From Psychromonas arctica DSM 14288 (GTDB taxonomy: Bacteria; Pseudomonadota; Gammaproteobacteria; Enterobacterales; Psychromonadaceae), in contig NZ_AXWP01000008.1 of assembly GCF_000482725.1 (NCBI RefSeq), positions 91,602 to 155,601 on the forward strand: a stretch of DNA of 64,000 nt, read 5' to 3'. The notes under the pieces were generated by a model. The model did no database searches. It was given only the letters and a program-made list of their open reading frames with translations, and had not been told where the DNA came from. Positions within the stretch are counted from its first letter, which is position 1. The number at the start of each line of letters is the position of its first letter. Shown here piece by piece: positions 26,651 to 35,192 of this stretch. Made by a program: the position numbers and the translations under genes.

Positions 26651-28411
26651 TTATTCCAGTTGAAATAATGTTAACTCTCCTGGTTTTACAGGAATAGTAA
26701 AGACTTGTTTAACTCCATATTGTTCAAATGGCCCTATATCAATCGAGTTCCCAAGGTTGCGTTGCTTCTTAAAAATATCTGAATTTATTCCGCTAGTGCT
26801 AGGGAATAGGGATTTAAACCGAGTTATTAAAATATCATTGACATTGGTGCCTGCATCTTTAAGTTGTTTAAAGTCCATATCATCAATACTCGTCGCATCC
26901 ATTATTGAGCTAATATTATTTTGTGTAATAATATTAGTGCCTTGAGCATTACCGCTAGCACCTGCTCTAGCATTTAGGGCTGTTACTGAATAATCCTGTA
27001 ATTTAAGGCCCGATGCTTTAGTGTACACATACATACCTGCACCAAAATAATTATTTTCAATAATGGCTTTTTCATTCAGCGTTAAATACTCTAACATGAT
27101 GTGATAGCCCGCAGGTTCGTTTTCATGACCTCCAGTAACATCTAACAAGATATTATTTTTTATCCACATTGATATATTTTGTGTAGATGCTGTTATCCCA
27201 TTAGGAGCATCAAATATTAAATTATTATAAGCGTAGAATTCATCACCACTCGCTACGTGTATTGCTGCTGATTGCCAAGAAGATGTTGAATCAATAGGCC
27301 CAATAGTATCAGCTCCGCCTCGTAAAGGTCTAACATTGTGAATGACATTACCAATAGCATAGATTTTCTTATCCCATGTAGTAGTATCAGTAGAAGCAAT
27401 GCGTATGCCGTATTCAACACCGCTAATATGGTTATTAATTATCCAATAATTATCGGGTGCATACTGAGCGCCAATCCCTTTGGCTGGAGACCACGTTGGC
27501 CCAATAATATCACGCACTCGATTACTAGAAAAAACTACGTTAGAGCCATACTTAACCCATAAGCCACTTTGTTTAACCTTGTAAACTTCGTTGTTACCTG
27601 CATATATATTGCTTGTAGTTGCTCTTGCTTTATCCCCAAGAACTTGAAGCCCTGTGCCGTTAGCGTTGTAAAGTTTATTTTCTAGCACCCATACATTTGA
27701 AACACCTGCGGTTATCTGAATTAGGGTTTGGTCATCATCAGTTAAAGAATCTATATCACCTAAATCGTGTATTTCACTATTGAATATTACAACATTTTCA
27801 GCTCTTGTTGTATTTCCTTTATAACCGCTTATTGCGATATTCCCACCTGTAATATCAAGATTTCGCATTACTACGTTTTCAACGGCTCTACCTTCAGTTG
27901 GTGAACCAACTTGCAATTTGGCACCATTAATAAAGTCTAAGTCGGAGATGAATACGTTTGCACCCATCATTATAAACCCTACTTTACTAATTACCCCACC
28001 AGTATCTTTTGCTTCAGTAACCCATACTGGACCTGATATACCTGCACTCCAATCCGCATCGGTACCATTAAGCGCATATACCCGATCACCATGGGTTTTA
28101 AAACCTTGAGTATATTCCCCTGAAATTTCAATATATGAACCAGCAGATGCAGGATTAGGGAACGATTTACGTGGTGCGTCAGGTGTCCCATAAGTTTGTT
28201 TATCGCTACCTATTTGATAATTTATGTAATAGTAACCTGGTTGTTCGATACTCCAGTCACTAGGTCTTGAGGGCATTTCTTGTTGAAAATCTAAAGTGGT
28301 ATTAGGTATTCCTACAGGCATTGTATATGCTGAAACATTAGTAACTATGGAAAATAACAATACAATAAATGAATATTTCATATACCTTATTGTTTTCATT
28401 GACTTGATCAT
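26651..28411 (-). CDS. Secreted right-handed beta-helix repeat protein
   Basis: About 586 residues. I place the start at 28411 where AGGAG sits seven bases upstream; the open frame extends upstream without a good site. A signal peptide ends near TNVSA, so the protein is exported. The body is a parallel beta-helix with many N-rich turns (VVMRNLDITGGNIAISGYKG, NNEVYKVKQSGLWVKYGSNV, YIIE-type turns such as KAIIENNYFG), as in pectate lyase, alginate lyase and chondroitinase-B folds. No PEP-CTERM tail is seen. It may cut or modify the exopolysaccharide outside the cytoplasm; catalytic residues cannot be named. It points against the surrounding genes. Confidence 0.75.
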   Translation of the reverse strand: MIKSMKTIRYMKYSFIVLLFSIVTNVSAYTMPVGIPNTTLDFQQEMPSRPSDWSIEQPGYYYINYQIGSDKQTYGTPDAPRKSFPNPASAGSYIEISGEYTQGFKTHGDRVYALNGTDADWSAGISGPVWVTEAKDTGGVISKVGFIMMGANVFISDLDFINGAKLQVGSPTEGRAVENVVMRNLDITGGNIAISGYKGNTTRAENVVIFNSEIHDLGDIDSLTDDDQTLIQITAGVSNVWVLENKLYNANGTGLQVLGDKARATTSNIYAGNNEVYKVKQSGLWVKYGSNVVFSSNRVRDIIGPTWSPAKGIGAQYAPDNYWIINNHISGVEYGIRIASTDTTTWDKKIYAIGNVIHNVRPLRGGADTIGPIDSTSSWQSAAIHVASGDEFYAYNNLIFDAPNGITASTQNISMWIKNNILLDVTGGHENEPAGYHIMLEYLTLNEKAIIENNYFGAGMYVYTKASGLKLQDYSVTALNARAGASGNAQGTNIITQNNISSIMDATSIDDMDFKQLKDAGTNVNDILITRFKSLFPSTSGINSDIFKKQRNLGNSIDIGPFEQYGVKQVFTIPVKPGELTLFQLE

Positions 28412-28826
28412 TTTTAGCTCCTTTTTTAAAATTTCTTTTCTATAAAACTTGGATTGGAGTATAGTTTCTTTTAGTTTGTATGCCATTAATCTCTTCGAAA
28501 AATTAATTAAAGCACCGTTCCATACCAACCTAAGCTTAAATAGAAAAACAGATCAGTAATAATTAACTATTTTGAATCCTATTCTTTAGGGGGATCTTTA
28601 AAAGCTAACTTTACTTTGATTTTTAACAGATGCTAATTTATTGACTTGGCTCTTTTACCTTATCTTTGTATCTCCAAAAAATTCAATTTTCTCATTATTC
28701 AAGTACTTTGAATTTGAAAGGGTTATTTGTTGATATACGATGTCAATATTTAGAGAATTATATGTATAATCAACATATGTGAAGAATCTGTTTTCTTTAT
28801 TTAAATACTATTAAAGGTGATTGGAA
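28412..28826. other. Divergent promoter region between beta-helix and glycosyltransferase genes
   Basis: About 415 AT-rich bases. The minus frame of the beta-helix gene stays open to 28528 but lacks codon-level support. A TATAAT hexamer lies at 28765-28770, about 57 bases before the plus-strand glycosyltransferase start, with no good -35. A GG-N10-GC match in AGGGGGATCTTTAAAAGC near 28586 is too weak to call a sigma-54 promoter. Confidence 0.4.
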
Positions 28827-29987
28827 TTGCAAAAGAAAGTAAACATTGTCCATTATTGGGGAGGAAGCCCCGTCTTCATGACATCAAAATGGCTTAGTTA
28901 CTTGATGCTAATAAAAAAATGCCATGAAAATGGTTGGACTAATTGGTTGGTTTTATCAAAAAAACCAGATGATGCATCGTTGGTTCAGCCATTTATAGAA
29001 GCTGGTTGCAAAATAGTCTATCAACCCAGGTCTAAAGGTAATTTTGATCTCGCTAGTATTTATCGTAATTACAAGTTACTAAAAAAAGTAAAGTGTGATG
29101 TTTTTCATTGCTACAATGATCATACTAGTCCATTGATCGCTGCGAAACTTGCCAATGTTAAGATCAGAATTTGGTCTAAACTTGCGATGTCTTCTTATTA
29201 TGAAAAAGGGACAATTCCTCGTGGGCTACAAAGGTTGATGTTGAGTACATGGATTACATGTTTAATCTCAAACCGAATTTTAGCAATTGCTGACATCGCT
29301 GGTAAAGAACTGAGTGAGCAAGTTGGCTTTAAAAATAAAATTGTAACCGTTTATACTCCAGTTTCTTTGGCTAGATTTATTTATGCAGATAGAACAGGTG
29401 TTCGTAATCGACTAGAACTTGAAGCATCAGATATTGTCATCACAACAGTTGGTCATTGTGTACCAGTAAAGGGCTGGGATATTGCTATTGAGGCTTTTGC
29501 AAAGGTTTGTAAAAAAATCCCACAAGCAAAACTTTTATTTGTAGGGGCAAAAAAATCATCTCTCTATTCTCAAGAGTTATTTACGAAAATCACTGAATAT
29601 AACTTAGGCAATAAGGTCATTTTTACAGGTATTCGACATGATATCCCTGAAATATTAAGTGCTAGTGATTTGTTTATACTTCCTTCTAGATCAGAAGGAA
29701 TGCCAGCTGCATTAATCGAAGCGATGGCAACGGGTTTGCCATGTGTTGCTACTCGTTCTGGTGGAATATCTGAGGTAATAGAACATGGTCAAAATGGTCT
29801 GTTATTTGATAGAGAAAACGCTGACGATTTAGCAGAAAAAATTATTAGTATCATGTTAAACCCAGATTTAAATTCACAATTTTCACAAATGGCAAAACAA
29901 GATTTACAAAAGTATGAAATAAGTACTTACGTAAATATTGTGATTAACCATTATGAAGATTTGCTAGGTAATACTCCTAAAAAATAA
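28827..29987 (+). CDS. GT4-family glycosyltransferase
   Basis: About 386 residues of GT-B fold. The N-terminal part starts VNIVHYWGGSPVFMTSKWLS. The donor domain includes TVGHCVPVKGWDIAIEAFAK, LLFVGAKKSSLYSQEL and the E-x7-E motif EGMPAALIE followed by AMATGLPCVATRSGGISEVI. A TTG at 28827 lies six bases after AAGGTGA and is preferred over a TTG at 28821, which overlaps the ribosome site. It follows a 415-base divergent region, so it probably starts a new transcription unit. Donor and acceptor are unknown. Confidence 0.85.
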   Translation: MQKKVNIVHYWGGSPVFMTSKWLSYLMLIKKCHENGWTNWLVLSKKPDDASLVQPFIEAGCKIVYQPRSKGNFDLASIYRNYKLLKKVKCDVFHCYNDHTSPLIAAKLANVKIRIWSKLAMSSYYEKGTIPRGLQRLMLSTWITCLISNRILAIADIAGKELSEQVGFKNKIVTVYTPVSLARFIYADRTGVRNRLELEASDIVITTVGHCVPVKGWDIAIEAFAKVCKKIPQAKLLFVGAKKSSLYSQELFTKITEYNLGNKVIFTGIRHDIPEILSASDLFILPSRSEGMPAALIEAMATGLPCVATRSGGISEVIEHGQNGLLFDRENADDLAEKIISIMLNPDLNSQFSQMAKQDLQKYEISTYVNIVINHYEDLLGNTPKK

Positions 29988-30210
29988 TTTAATATTATTT
30001 CTTTGATTGTTGTAGTTCATTTATTGATTGTCCATATGAAACATTGTTGAGGTTAATTCACGTTTGAAATAGCTTTTTCTTTATGTCCGCAAAAAGGCTT
30101 AATTTATGGCTAAAGTTACAATTTTATAAGTCATCGATTTAAATAGTTTATTTTATATACAAGCAACAAGTTTATTTTAATTTTTATCTTGATGGAGTGC
30201 CTTTAGTATA

Positions 30211-31230
30211 ATGAGAGTTTTTTTAAAGCAGTCAATCTTAAGTCTTTTATCTAGGCTAGGTATTTTAGATTATATACATAACAAAAACCGGCATAAAATA
30301 ACTGTATTAACTTTGCATGGGGTTATGGAAAAGCATGGGCAATCCCTTTGGGAACCTCTTCGTCCTCAGTTACAGCAATCAGAACTTGAAAGTACACTGA
30401 AAGTCATGTCTAAACATTACAATTTTATAACCACAGAGCAATGTATTGGTATGTTAGAGGGAAAAGTTCCGGTAATTGAACATGCTTTACTACTCACTTT
30501 TGATGATGGTTATAGAAATACTATTGATTATGCGTTGCCTATTTGTGAAAAATTTGGCATTAAGCCATTGTTATTTATTGCTACGGGTCACATAGACTCT
30601 GGTAAGCCTTTTTGGTTTGATCGTTTAGATTATGCGCTACAACAAAATATGGGGAGTATTATTTCTATTGAGCATGAGGGCGTGGATTATACTTTTGATG
30701 CAACCACTCGTGAAACTTTAAAAGTTTGTTATCAACAGTTTCGAGATGATTGTAAAAAATCCTTTAATGATGATATTAAAATGAATCATTTATTTAATGG
30801 GCTTTCCCGTAAGCTTGAAATACGTTCCGGTAAAGCTCTGTCTGATATTAGTCACGATGATGATTGGTCTTCCACTGCACCGTGGTTTTTATTAAGGGAA
30901 GTTGTTAAAAAAAATCGTATCGATGTAGCAAGCCATACGGTAGATCATTGGCGTTTAAATAGCTTAACTGAAGAACAAATATTATTTCAACTACAGCAAT
31001 CCAAGATACGTATAGAAAAAGAGTTAGGCATTAAATGTGACTATTTTTGTTATCCGAATGGAAACTATAATACTTTGGCAATAAATCTAGTAAAAAAGAG
31101 CGGCTATATTGCAGCTTTTTCAACTGATGCAGGCCTCTGTGATAAGCATGATGATTTAATGACTCTAAAACGCCTTCACTTTCCGTTAAATAAAACTGTA
31201 AAAGAAATTTTTTATCAGTTTAACCGTTAA
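30211..31230 (+). CDS. NodB-type polysaccharide deacetylase
   Basis: A 339-residue CE4-family protein. The NodB motif 1 is LLTFDDGYRNT with Asp98 and Asp99. Motif 2 is DVASHTVDHWRLN with His242 and His246. FCYPNGNYN near 275 is motif 3 and the end has LKRLHFPLN. A 90-residue N-terminal segment and a long insert between motifs 1 and 2 make it larger than the minimal domain. There is no clear cleavable signal. It would de-N-acetylate a sugar of the polymer or its precursor. ATG 30211 follows TGGAGTGCC. Confidence 0.88.
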   Translation: MRVFLKQSILSLLSRLGILDYIHNKNRHKITVLTLHGVMEKHGQSLWEPLRPQLQQSELESTLKVMSKHYNFITTEQCIGMLEGKVPVIEHALLLTFDDGYRNTIDYALPICEKFGIKPLLFIATGHIDSGKPFWFDRLDYALQQNMGSIISIEHEGVDYTFDATTRETLKVCYQQFRDDCKKSFNDDIKMNHLFNGLSRKLEIRSGKALSDISHDDDWSSTAPWFLLREVVKKNRIDVASHTVDHWRLNSLTEEQILFQLQQSKIRIEKELGIKCDYFCYPNGNYNTLAINLVKKSGYIAAFSTDAGLCDKHDDLMTLKRLHFPLNKTVKEIFYQFNR

Positions 31231-31254
31231 GTTTTAAAAATAGTGCAATCTAAT

Positions 31255-31286
31255 AATTTAAACGAGACTCATTGTATGCATATAAT
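31255..31286 (+). promoter_or_regulatory. Candidate sigma-70 promoter before the 31341 glycosyltransferase
   Basis: A perfect TATAAT at 31281-31286 lies 54 bases before the ATG, with a poor -35 (TTAAAC) 17 bases upstream. It would serve the glycosyltransferase pair and the XrtA gene. Confidence 0.3.
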
Positions 31287-31340
31287 GTAGTGATCTATTA
31301 AATACAAATATTTTAGTTAATGAATTAAAGGTTGAATATA

Positions 31341-32486
31341 ATGGTTAATGTTTGTCTTGTTGCTCATTTTGCATATGGAGCTATGAAAGGTGGAAGCGAT
31401 GGCTCAATTGGCGGTGTTGAAAGACAAACTAGTTTAATGGCTAAATGGCTAGTTGCTAAAGGGCACAAAGTTTCGATATTAACTTGGTCTGAAGGCTCTG
31501 ATGAAGATGAAATCATAAATGGCGTTAATATCATAAAAATCTGCAGAAAAGATGCAGGTTTACCTGGTCTGCGTTTTTTTACGCCTCGTTGGACTGGGTT
31601 AATTAGCGCAATGAAAAGGGCTGATGCAGATGTTTATTATCAAAACTGTGGTGAATATGTTACTGGCCAAGTTGCAATGTGGTGTAAAGCTAATCATAAA
31701 AAGTTTTTATATTCATTAGCAAGTGATGCCGATGCCGATGTCTCTCTGCCTGTCATGAAAAAATGGCGAGAGCGTGTTCTTTATCGATATGGTTTAAACA
31801 ATGCAGATCAAATTATAGCTCAAACTGAGCAGCAAAGAATATTACTGAAAAACGGTTTTTCATTAGACTCCGCTGTTATGCCTATGCCTTGCCCTGATAA
31901 AAGTGAAAGCAAATCAGCTCAATTTTCAAATGAGAAGTTTACTGTTTTATGGGCAGCCCGTATTCACGTATGTAAACGCCTCGAATTGTTATTAGAAGTT
32001 GCCGCTGAACTTCCTGAAGTAAATTTTGTTGTTGGTGGTAGTCCTGTTATGGAAAATGAGTATTATCAAATGCTCTTTGATAAAATGTCACAATTAACAA
32101 ATGTTAGCTATTTAGGCATGGTCGCACGTGAAGAAATGCCTGCCTTGTATCGTGCTAGCTCTCTTTTTTGCTGCACATCAGAGTATGAAGGTTACCCAAA
32201 TACCTTTTTAGAAGCTTGGAGCCATAGCCTACCTATCGTATCTACTTTTGATCCTGATAATTTAATTAAGAATAAAAACCTTGGGATAAGTGCACATTCT
32301 AAAAGTGAATTAGTTGACGCAATTAAAGTTTTTCATGACGATCCTGAACTATGGAAAGAACGTTCTGTTAATGCTAGACATTACTATGTTAACAATCATA
32401 CTGTTGATGAAGTGATGAAACGTTTTGAGATATTATTTACCCAACTATCTACCCAACTATCTACCCAACTATCAGAAACGGGTTAG
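31341..32486 (+). CDS. GT4-family glycosyltransferase with repetitive C-terminal tail
   Basis: About 381 residues. The start is ATG 31341 with AAAGG nine bases upstream. The N-terminus has the acceptor-domain glycine loop GGSDGSIGGVERQTSLMA. The donor domain has FTVLWAARIHVCKRLELLLE, VVGGSPVMENEY and the E-x7-E motif EGYPNTFLE. The last residues are TQLSTQLSTQLSETG, encoded by three copies of a 12-bp direct repeat (32439-32474). The repeat is in frame and outside the catalytic domains, so copy changes would only alter tail length. Sugar specificity is unknown. Confidence 0.85.
   Translation: MVNVCLVAHFAYGAMKGGSDGSIGGVERQTSLMAKWLVAKGHKVSILTWSEGSDEDEIINGVNIIKICRKDAGLPGLRFFTPRWTGLISAMKRADADVYYQNCGEYVTGQVAMWCKANHKKFLYSLASDADADVSLPVMKKWRERVLYRYGLNNADQIIAQTEQQRILLKNGFSLDSAVMPMPCPDKSESKSAQFSNEKFTVLWAARIHVCKRLELLLEVAAELPEVNFVVGGSPVMENEYYQMLFDKMSQLTNVSYLGMVAREEMPALYRASSLFCCTSEYEGYPNTFLEAWSHSLPIVSTFDPDNLIKNKNLGISAHSKSELVDAIKVFHDDPELWKERSVNARHYYVNNHTVDEVMKRFEILFTQLSTQLSTQLSETG
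32439..32474 (+). repeat. 12-bp in-frame tandem repeat, three copies
   Basis: The unit ACCCAACTATCT is present at 32439-32450 and 32451-32462; the third copy at 32463-32474 ends CA instead of CT. It encodes Thr-Gln-Leu-Ser repeats at the end of the glycosyltransferase. Confidence 0.95.
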
Positions 32487-32493
32487 GCCTTTA

Positions 32494-33633
32494 ATGAAAA
32501 AAATAAAACTCGCATTTATTACACAGTTTCCAATTGATATCAGTAGGCCCCATGGTGGGGTCGAAGCGGTCAGCGTGAACCTTATTCCGTCTTTATCTAA
32601 ATATTCAGAGTTTGATATTCATGTCGTTACTTTATGTGCAAGCACTCAAAAAGCGACTATAACCAATGTTGGCAATGTAACTATTCATCGTTTACCTAAG
32701 CCAGCGGGTAGTGAACTTAAAAATGCGCTAGGCGAAGGTAAAAGATTAATTGAAAACAAGGTAACAAACCTTTCTCCTGACTTGATTCATGTACATGATA
32801 CCTACGGTATTATGGTTAATGAGCTTTTGATACCTAAGGTATTTACCGTGCACGGTTTTATCTATGCTGATACCTTATTAGCGAAAGGGAAATTTAAATT
32901 TTTACGCTCTAAAATATGGGAGTTCATTGAGAAAAGAAGTTGGTCAAAGCAACCTAATATTATCTCAATAAGTCCTTATGTTCGGGAAAGATTAAGTGGT
33001 GTTACCAAAGCAAATATATTTGATATCGATAATCCTATTTCAGATTCATTTTTTAAATTAAATAGGAAAGAAGTGTCAGGTACTATTTTTACCTCTTCAG
33101 TGCTTACTCCTCGCAAAAACCCTATTCAATTAGTTAAAGCCGTTGCCTTGCTAGTTAAAAAGGGTATTAATGTACAGCTTAGGATTGCTGGAAGTGTCGT
33201 TGATGAAGAATATGCCAGATTACTTGATACAACCATTAAAGATAATAACTTGCAGGACCAGGTTGTTTTATTAGGCCGAATTAATATCACGCAAATTCAA
33301 GACGAATTATGCAAAGCCTCGATATATGCATTAGCCTCTTTAGAAGAAAATTCTCCGATGGGTATTGAAGAAGCGATGGCGGTGGGAGTGCCAGTGGTAA
33401 CATCAAATCGCTGTGGTATGCCATATATGGTTAAAAATGGAGAAACAGGTTTTTTAATTAATCCATTTGATGAGAAGGATATTGCAGCAAAATGTGAGCG
33501 TATTCTGACCAATCCTGAATTAGCGAAAAAAATGCAGGAGAAATCACGACAATTAGCATTAGATTTGTATCACTCAGACCAAGTTGCAGCGAGAACTGTT
33601 GCTGTTTATCATGAAATATTAATACATGAATAA
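32494..33633 (+). CDS. GT4-family glycosyltransferase
   Basis: About 379 residues. The start is ATG 32494, seven bases after the previous stop; upstream in-frame codons lie within the repeat tail of the preceding gene. The N-terminus is KIKLAFITQFPIDISRPHGG followed by VEAVSVNLIP. The donor domain has FTSSVLTPRKNPIQLVKA, RIAGSVVDEEYARLL and LASLEENSPMGIEEAMAVG, which carries the E-x7-E pattern. It is very likely co-transcribed with the preceding glycosyltransferase and the XrtA gene 14-29 bases downstream. The product linkage is unknown. Confidence 0.85.
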   Translation: MKKIKLAFITQFPIDISRPHGGVEAVSVNLIPSLSKYSEFDIHVVTLCASTQKATITNVGNVTIHRLPKPAGSELKNALGEGKRLIENKVTNLSPDLIHVHDTYGIMVNELLIPKVFTVHGFIYADTLLAKGKFKFLRSKIWEFIEKRSWSKQPNIISISPYVRERLSGVTKANIFDIDNPISDSFFKLNRKEVSGTIFTSSVLTPRKNPIQLVKAVALLVKKGINVQLRIAGSVVDEEYARLLDTTIKDNNLQDQVVLLGRINITQIQDELCKASIYALASLEENSPMGIEEAMAVGVPVVTSNRCGMPYMVKNGETGFLINPFDEKDIAAKCERILTNPELAKKMQEKSRQLALDLYHSDQVAARTVAVYHEILIHE

Positions 33634-33662
33634 AATTTTAAGTCCCTTTGGAGCAACTTCTT

Positions 33663-35141
33663 TTGTTTAAAAAAAACTCGATTCATACTTTCTTTGTTGT
33701 TCCTTTAGCTATTCTTTTATTAGCTAATCTTCCTGCCTTATCTGCTATCTTTGAAGAGTGGAATAGTGATGGCCCTTATAGTCACGGTTTTTTGGGGATA
33801 TTTGTTGTCATATATGCTTTTTGGACCAAGCGTAAATCGATTAGATTAAGTCAAAATACAACTACCTCCTTTATTATTTGCACTCTTGGGTTGTTAGGTA
33901 GTTTATTAGTCAATTTTGTTGCTATGCTCGCTAGTATTCAGCAATTACAATTACTGGCTTTATTTTTTATTATTCTATTTCTATTTAGTGCTCTATATGG
34001 CCTTAAGACACTTCAAGCCTGTGCATTACCTTTTATCATGTTGTTTCTTATATTTCCTGTCTGGAATATTTTACAATTTCCACTGCGTGAATTATCTACT
34101 GCTGCAGGCCAATGGGGGCCAGAGTTAATTGGTATTCCGGTCGGTCGAGACGGTTACCGCTTATCAACAGCTGGTGGTTTGTTTGATGTTGAGCCTGCTT
34201 GTTCTGGTTTGGGCTTTTTCATGGTATCGGCATTATTAGCATTTTTTGTTAGTTTTATTAATAAATTATCGCAGAAAAAAACACTTACTTTTTTAATTAT
34301 TTGCTTGGTTATTGCCGTGTTAGCCAATTGGTTACGTATCATTATTATTATCGTTGTTGGTACTTACACTGAGATGAATCACTTTATAGTGCATGACCAC
34401 TTAACCTTTGGTTGGATTGTGTTTGCGCTTTGTTTATTGCCACTTATTTACATTGCACGTACTTACTTCGATGATAGTGCCGTTGTTAATAACAAGGCAG
34501 TGGACTCGTTACCTGTAAAACAAGTAGATGTTATTAACAAAACACATGCCCTCACTGCCATTACTTTACTTATTGTATTTATTGCGGCGACTTACTGGAT
34601 CCCTTCTCGATTTAATGAGAATTACGCATTCACTGTGCCCACTTTAAGCAATTATGAAATGGCCGGTGAAAGCAAAAGCTATAGCCCGAATTGGAAGCCT
34701 TATTCGCAGGGCGCAAGTAAAGAGCGTTTCTTTTATTATGTAAAAAAGGATGTGGGCTTTCAGGTCTATCTGGCTGATTATGTTAAGCAAGAACAAGCTA
34801 GTGAGATGATCTTTGTGGAGAATTATCTTTACGATGATCAATTTTGGCATGATGTTGAAGATAAAAAATTACCTTTACTCGATAATCAATATTTGCAACA
34901 AGCAAACTTGGTTGTGGTTCAGCGTTCACTGGCGCGATACCGTATGATTGCATCTTGGTATGTTATTAACGGTGTGATCACTAGTGACAAAAAGAGAGCT
35001 AAACTCGCTGAAGTACAAGCGGCTTTGGTGGGTGAGCCTGGCGCAACACTGGTTGCCGTTGCATTAGATTTCGATGGTCAGGACAGTGTGTTAGCTGAAC
35101 AACAATTGAGTGAATTTATTCATTCATATCTTAATCCTTAG
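33663..35141 (+). CDS. xrtA: Exosortase A fused to an EpsI domain
   Basis: About 492 residues. The first ~300 form the multi-pass exosortase with the family's catalytic triad: Cys180 in VEPACSGLGFF, Arg225 in ANWLRI and a His in HDHLTFGW (about 244-246). The last ~190 residues after a transmembrane segment (ALTAITLLIVFIAATYW) match the EpsI/DUF3485 domain, with FYYVKKDVGFQVYLADYVKQ and the YDDQFW region. XrtA cleaves PEP-CTERM proteins and is linked to exopolysaccharide secretion. I choose TTG 33663, nine bases after GGAG; TTG 33648 is an alternative. A 21-bp duplication spans its stop codon. Confidence 0.9.
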   Translation: MFKKNSIHTFFVVPLAILLLANLPALSAIFEEWNSDGPYSHGFLGIFVVIYAFWTKRKSIRLSQNTTTSFIICTLGLLGSLLVNFVAMLASIQQLQLLALFFIILFLFSALYGLKTLQACALPFIMLFLIFPVWNILQFPLRELSTAAGQWGPELIGIPVGRDGYRLSTAGGLFDVEPACSGLGFFMVSALLAFFVSFINKLSQKKTLTFLIICLVIAVLANWLRIIIIIVVGTYTEMNHFIVHDHLTFGWIVFALCLLPLIYIARTYFDDSAVVNNKAVDSLPVKQVDVINKTHALTAITLLIVFIAATYWIPSRFNENYAFTVPTLSNYEMAGESKSYSPNWKPYSQGASKERFFYYVKKDVGFQVYLADYVKQEQASEMIFVENYLYDDQFWHDVEDKKLPLLDNQYLQQANLVVVQRSLARYRMIASWYVINGVITSDKKRAKLAEVQAALVGEPGATLVAVALDFDGQDSVLAEQQLSEFIHSYLNP

Positions 35142-35164
35142 TATTCATACCTTAACCCTTAGTA
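35123..35164 (+). repeat. 21-bp tandem duplication spanning the xrtA stop codon
   Basis: ATTCATATCTTAATCCTTAG plus T (35123-35143) is followed by a near copy at 35144-35164 with two substitutions. The first copy encodes the last residues SYLNP and stop; the second repeats SYLNP-stop in the same frame. Confidence 0.85.
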
Positions 35165-35192
35165 TTAATAATTAAAGAGTTTAACCATATAA

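Noticed and set aside
28584-28602. GG-N10-GC match before the 28827 glycosyltransferase
   Set aside because: The -24 and -12 flanks do not fit a sigma-54 promoter.
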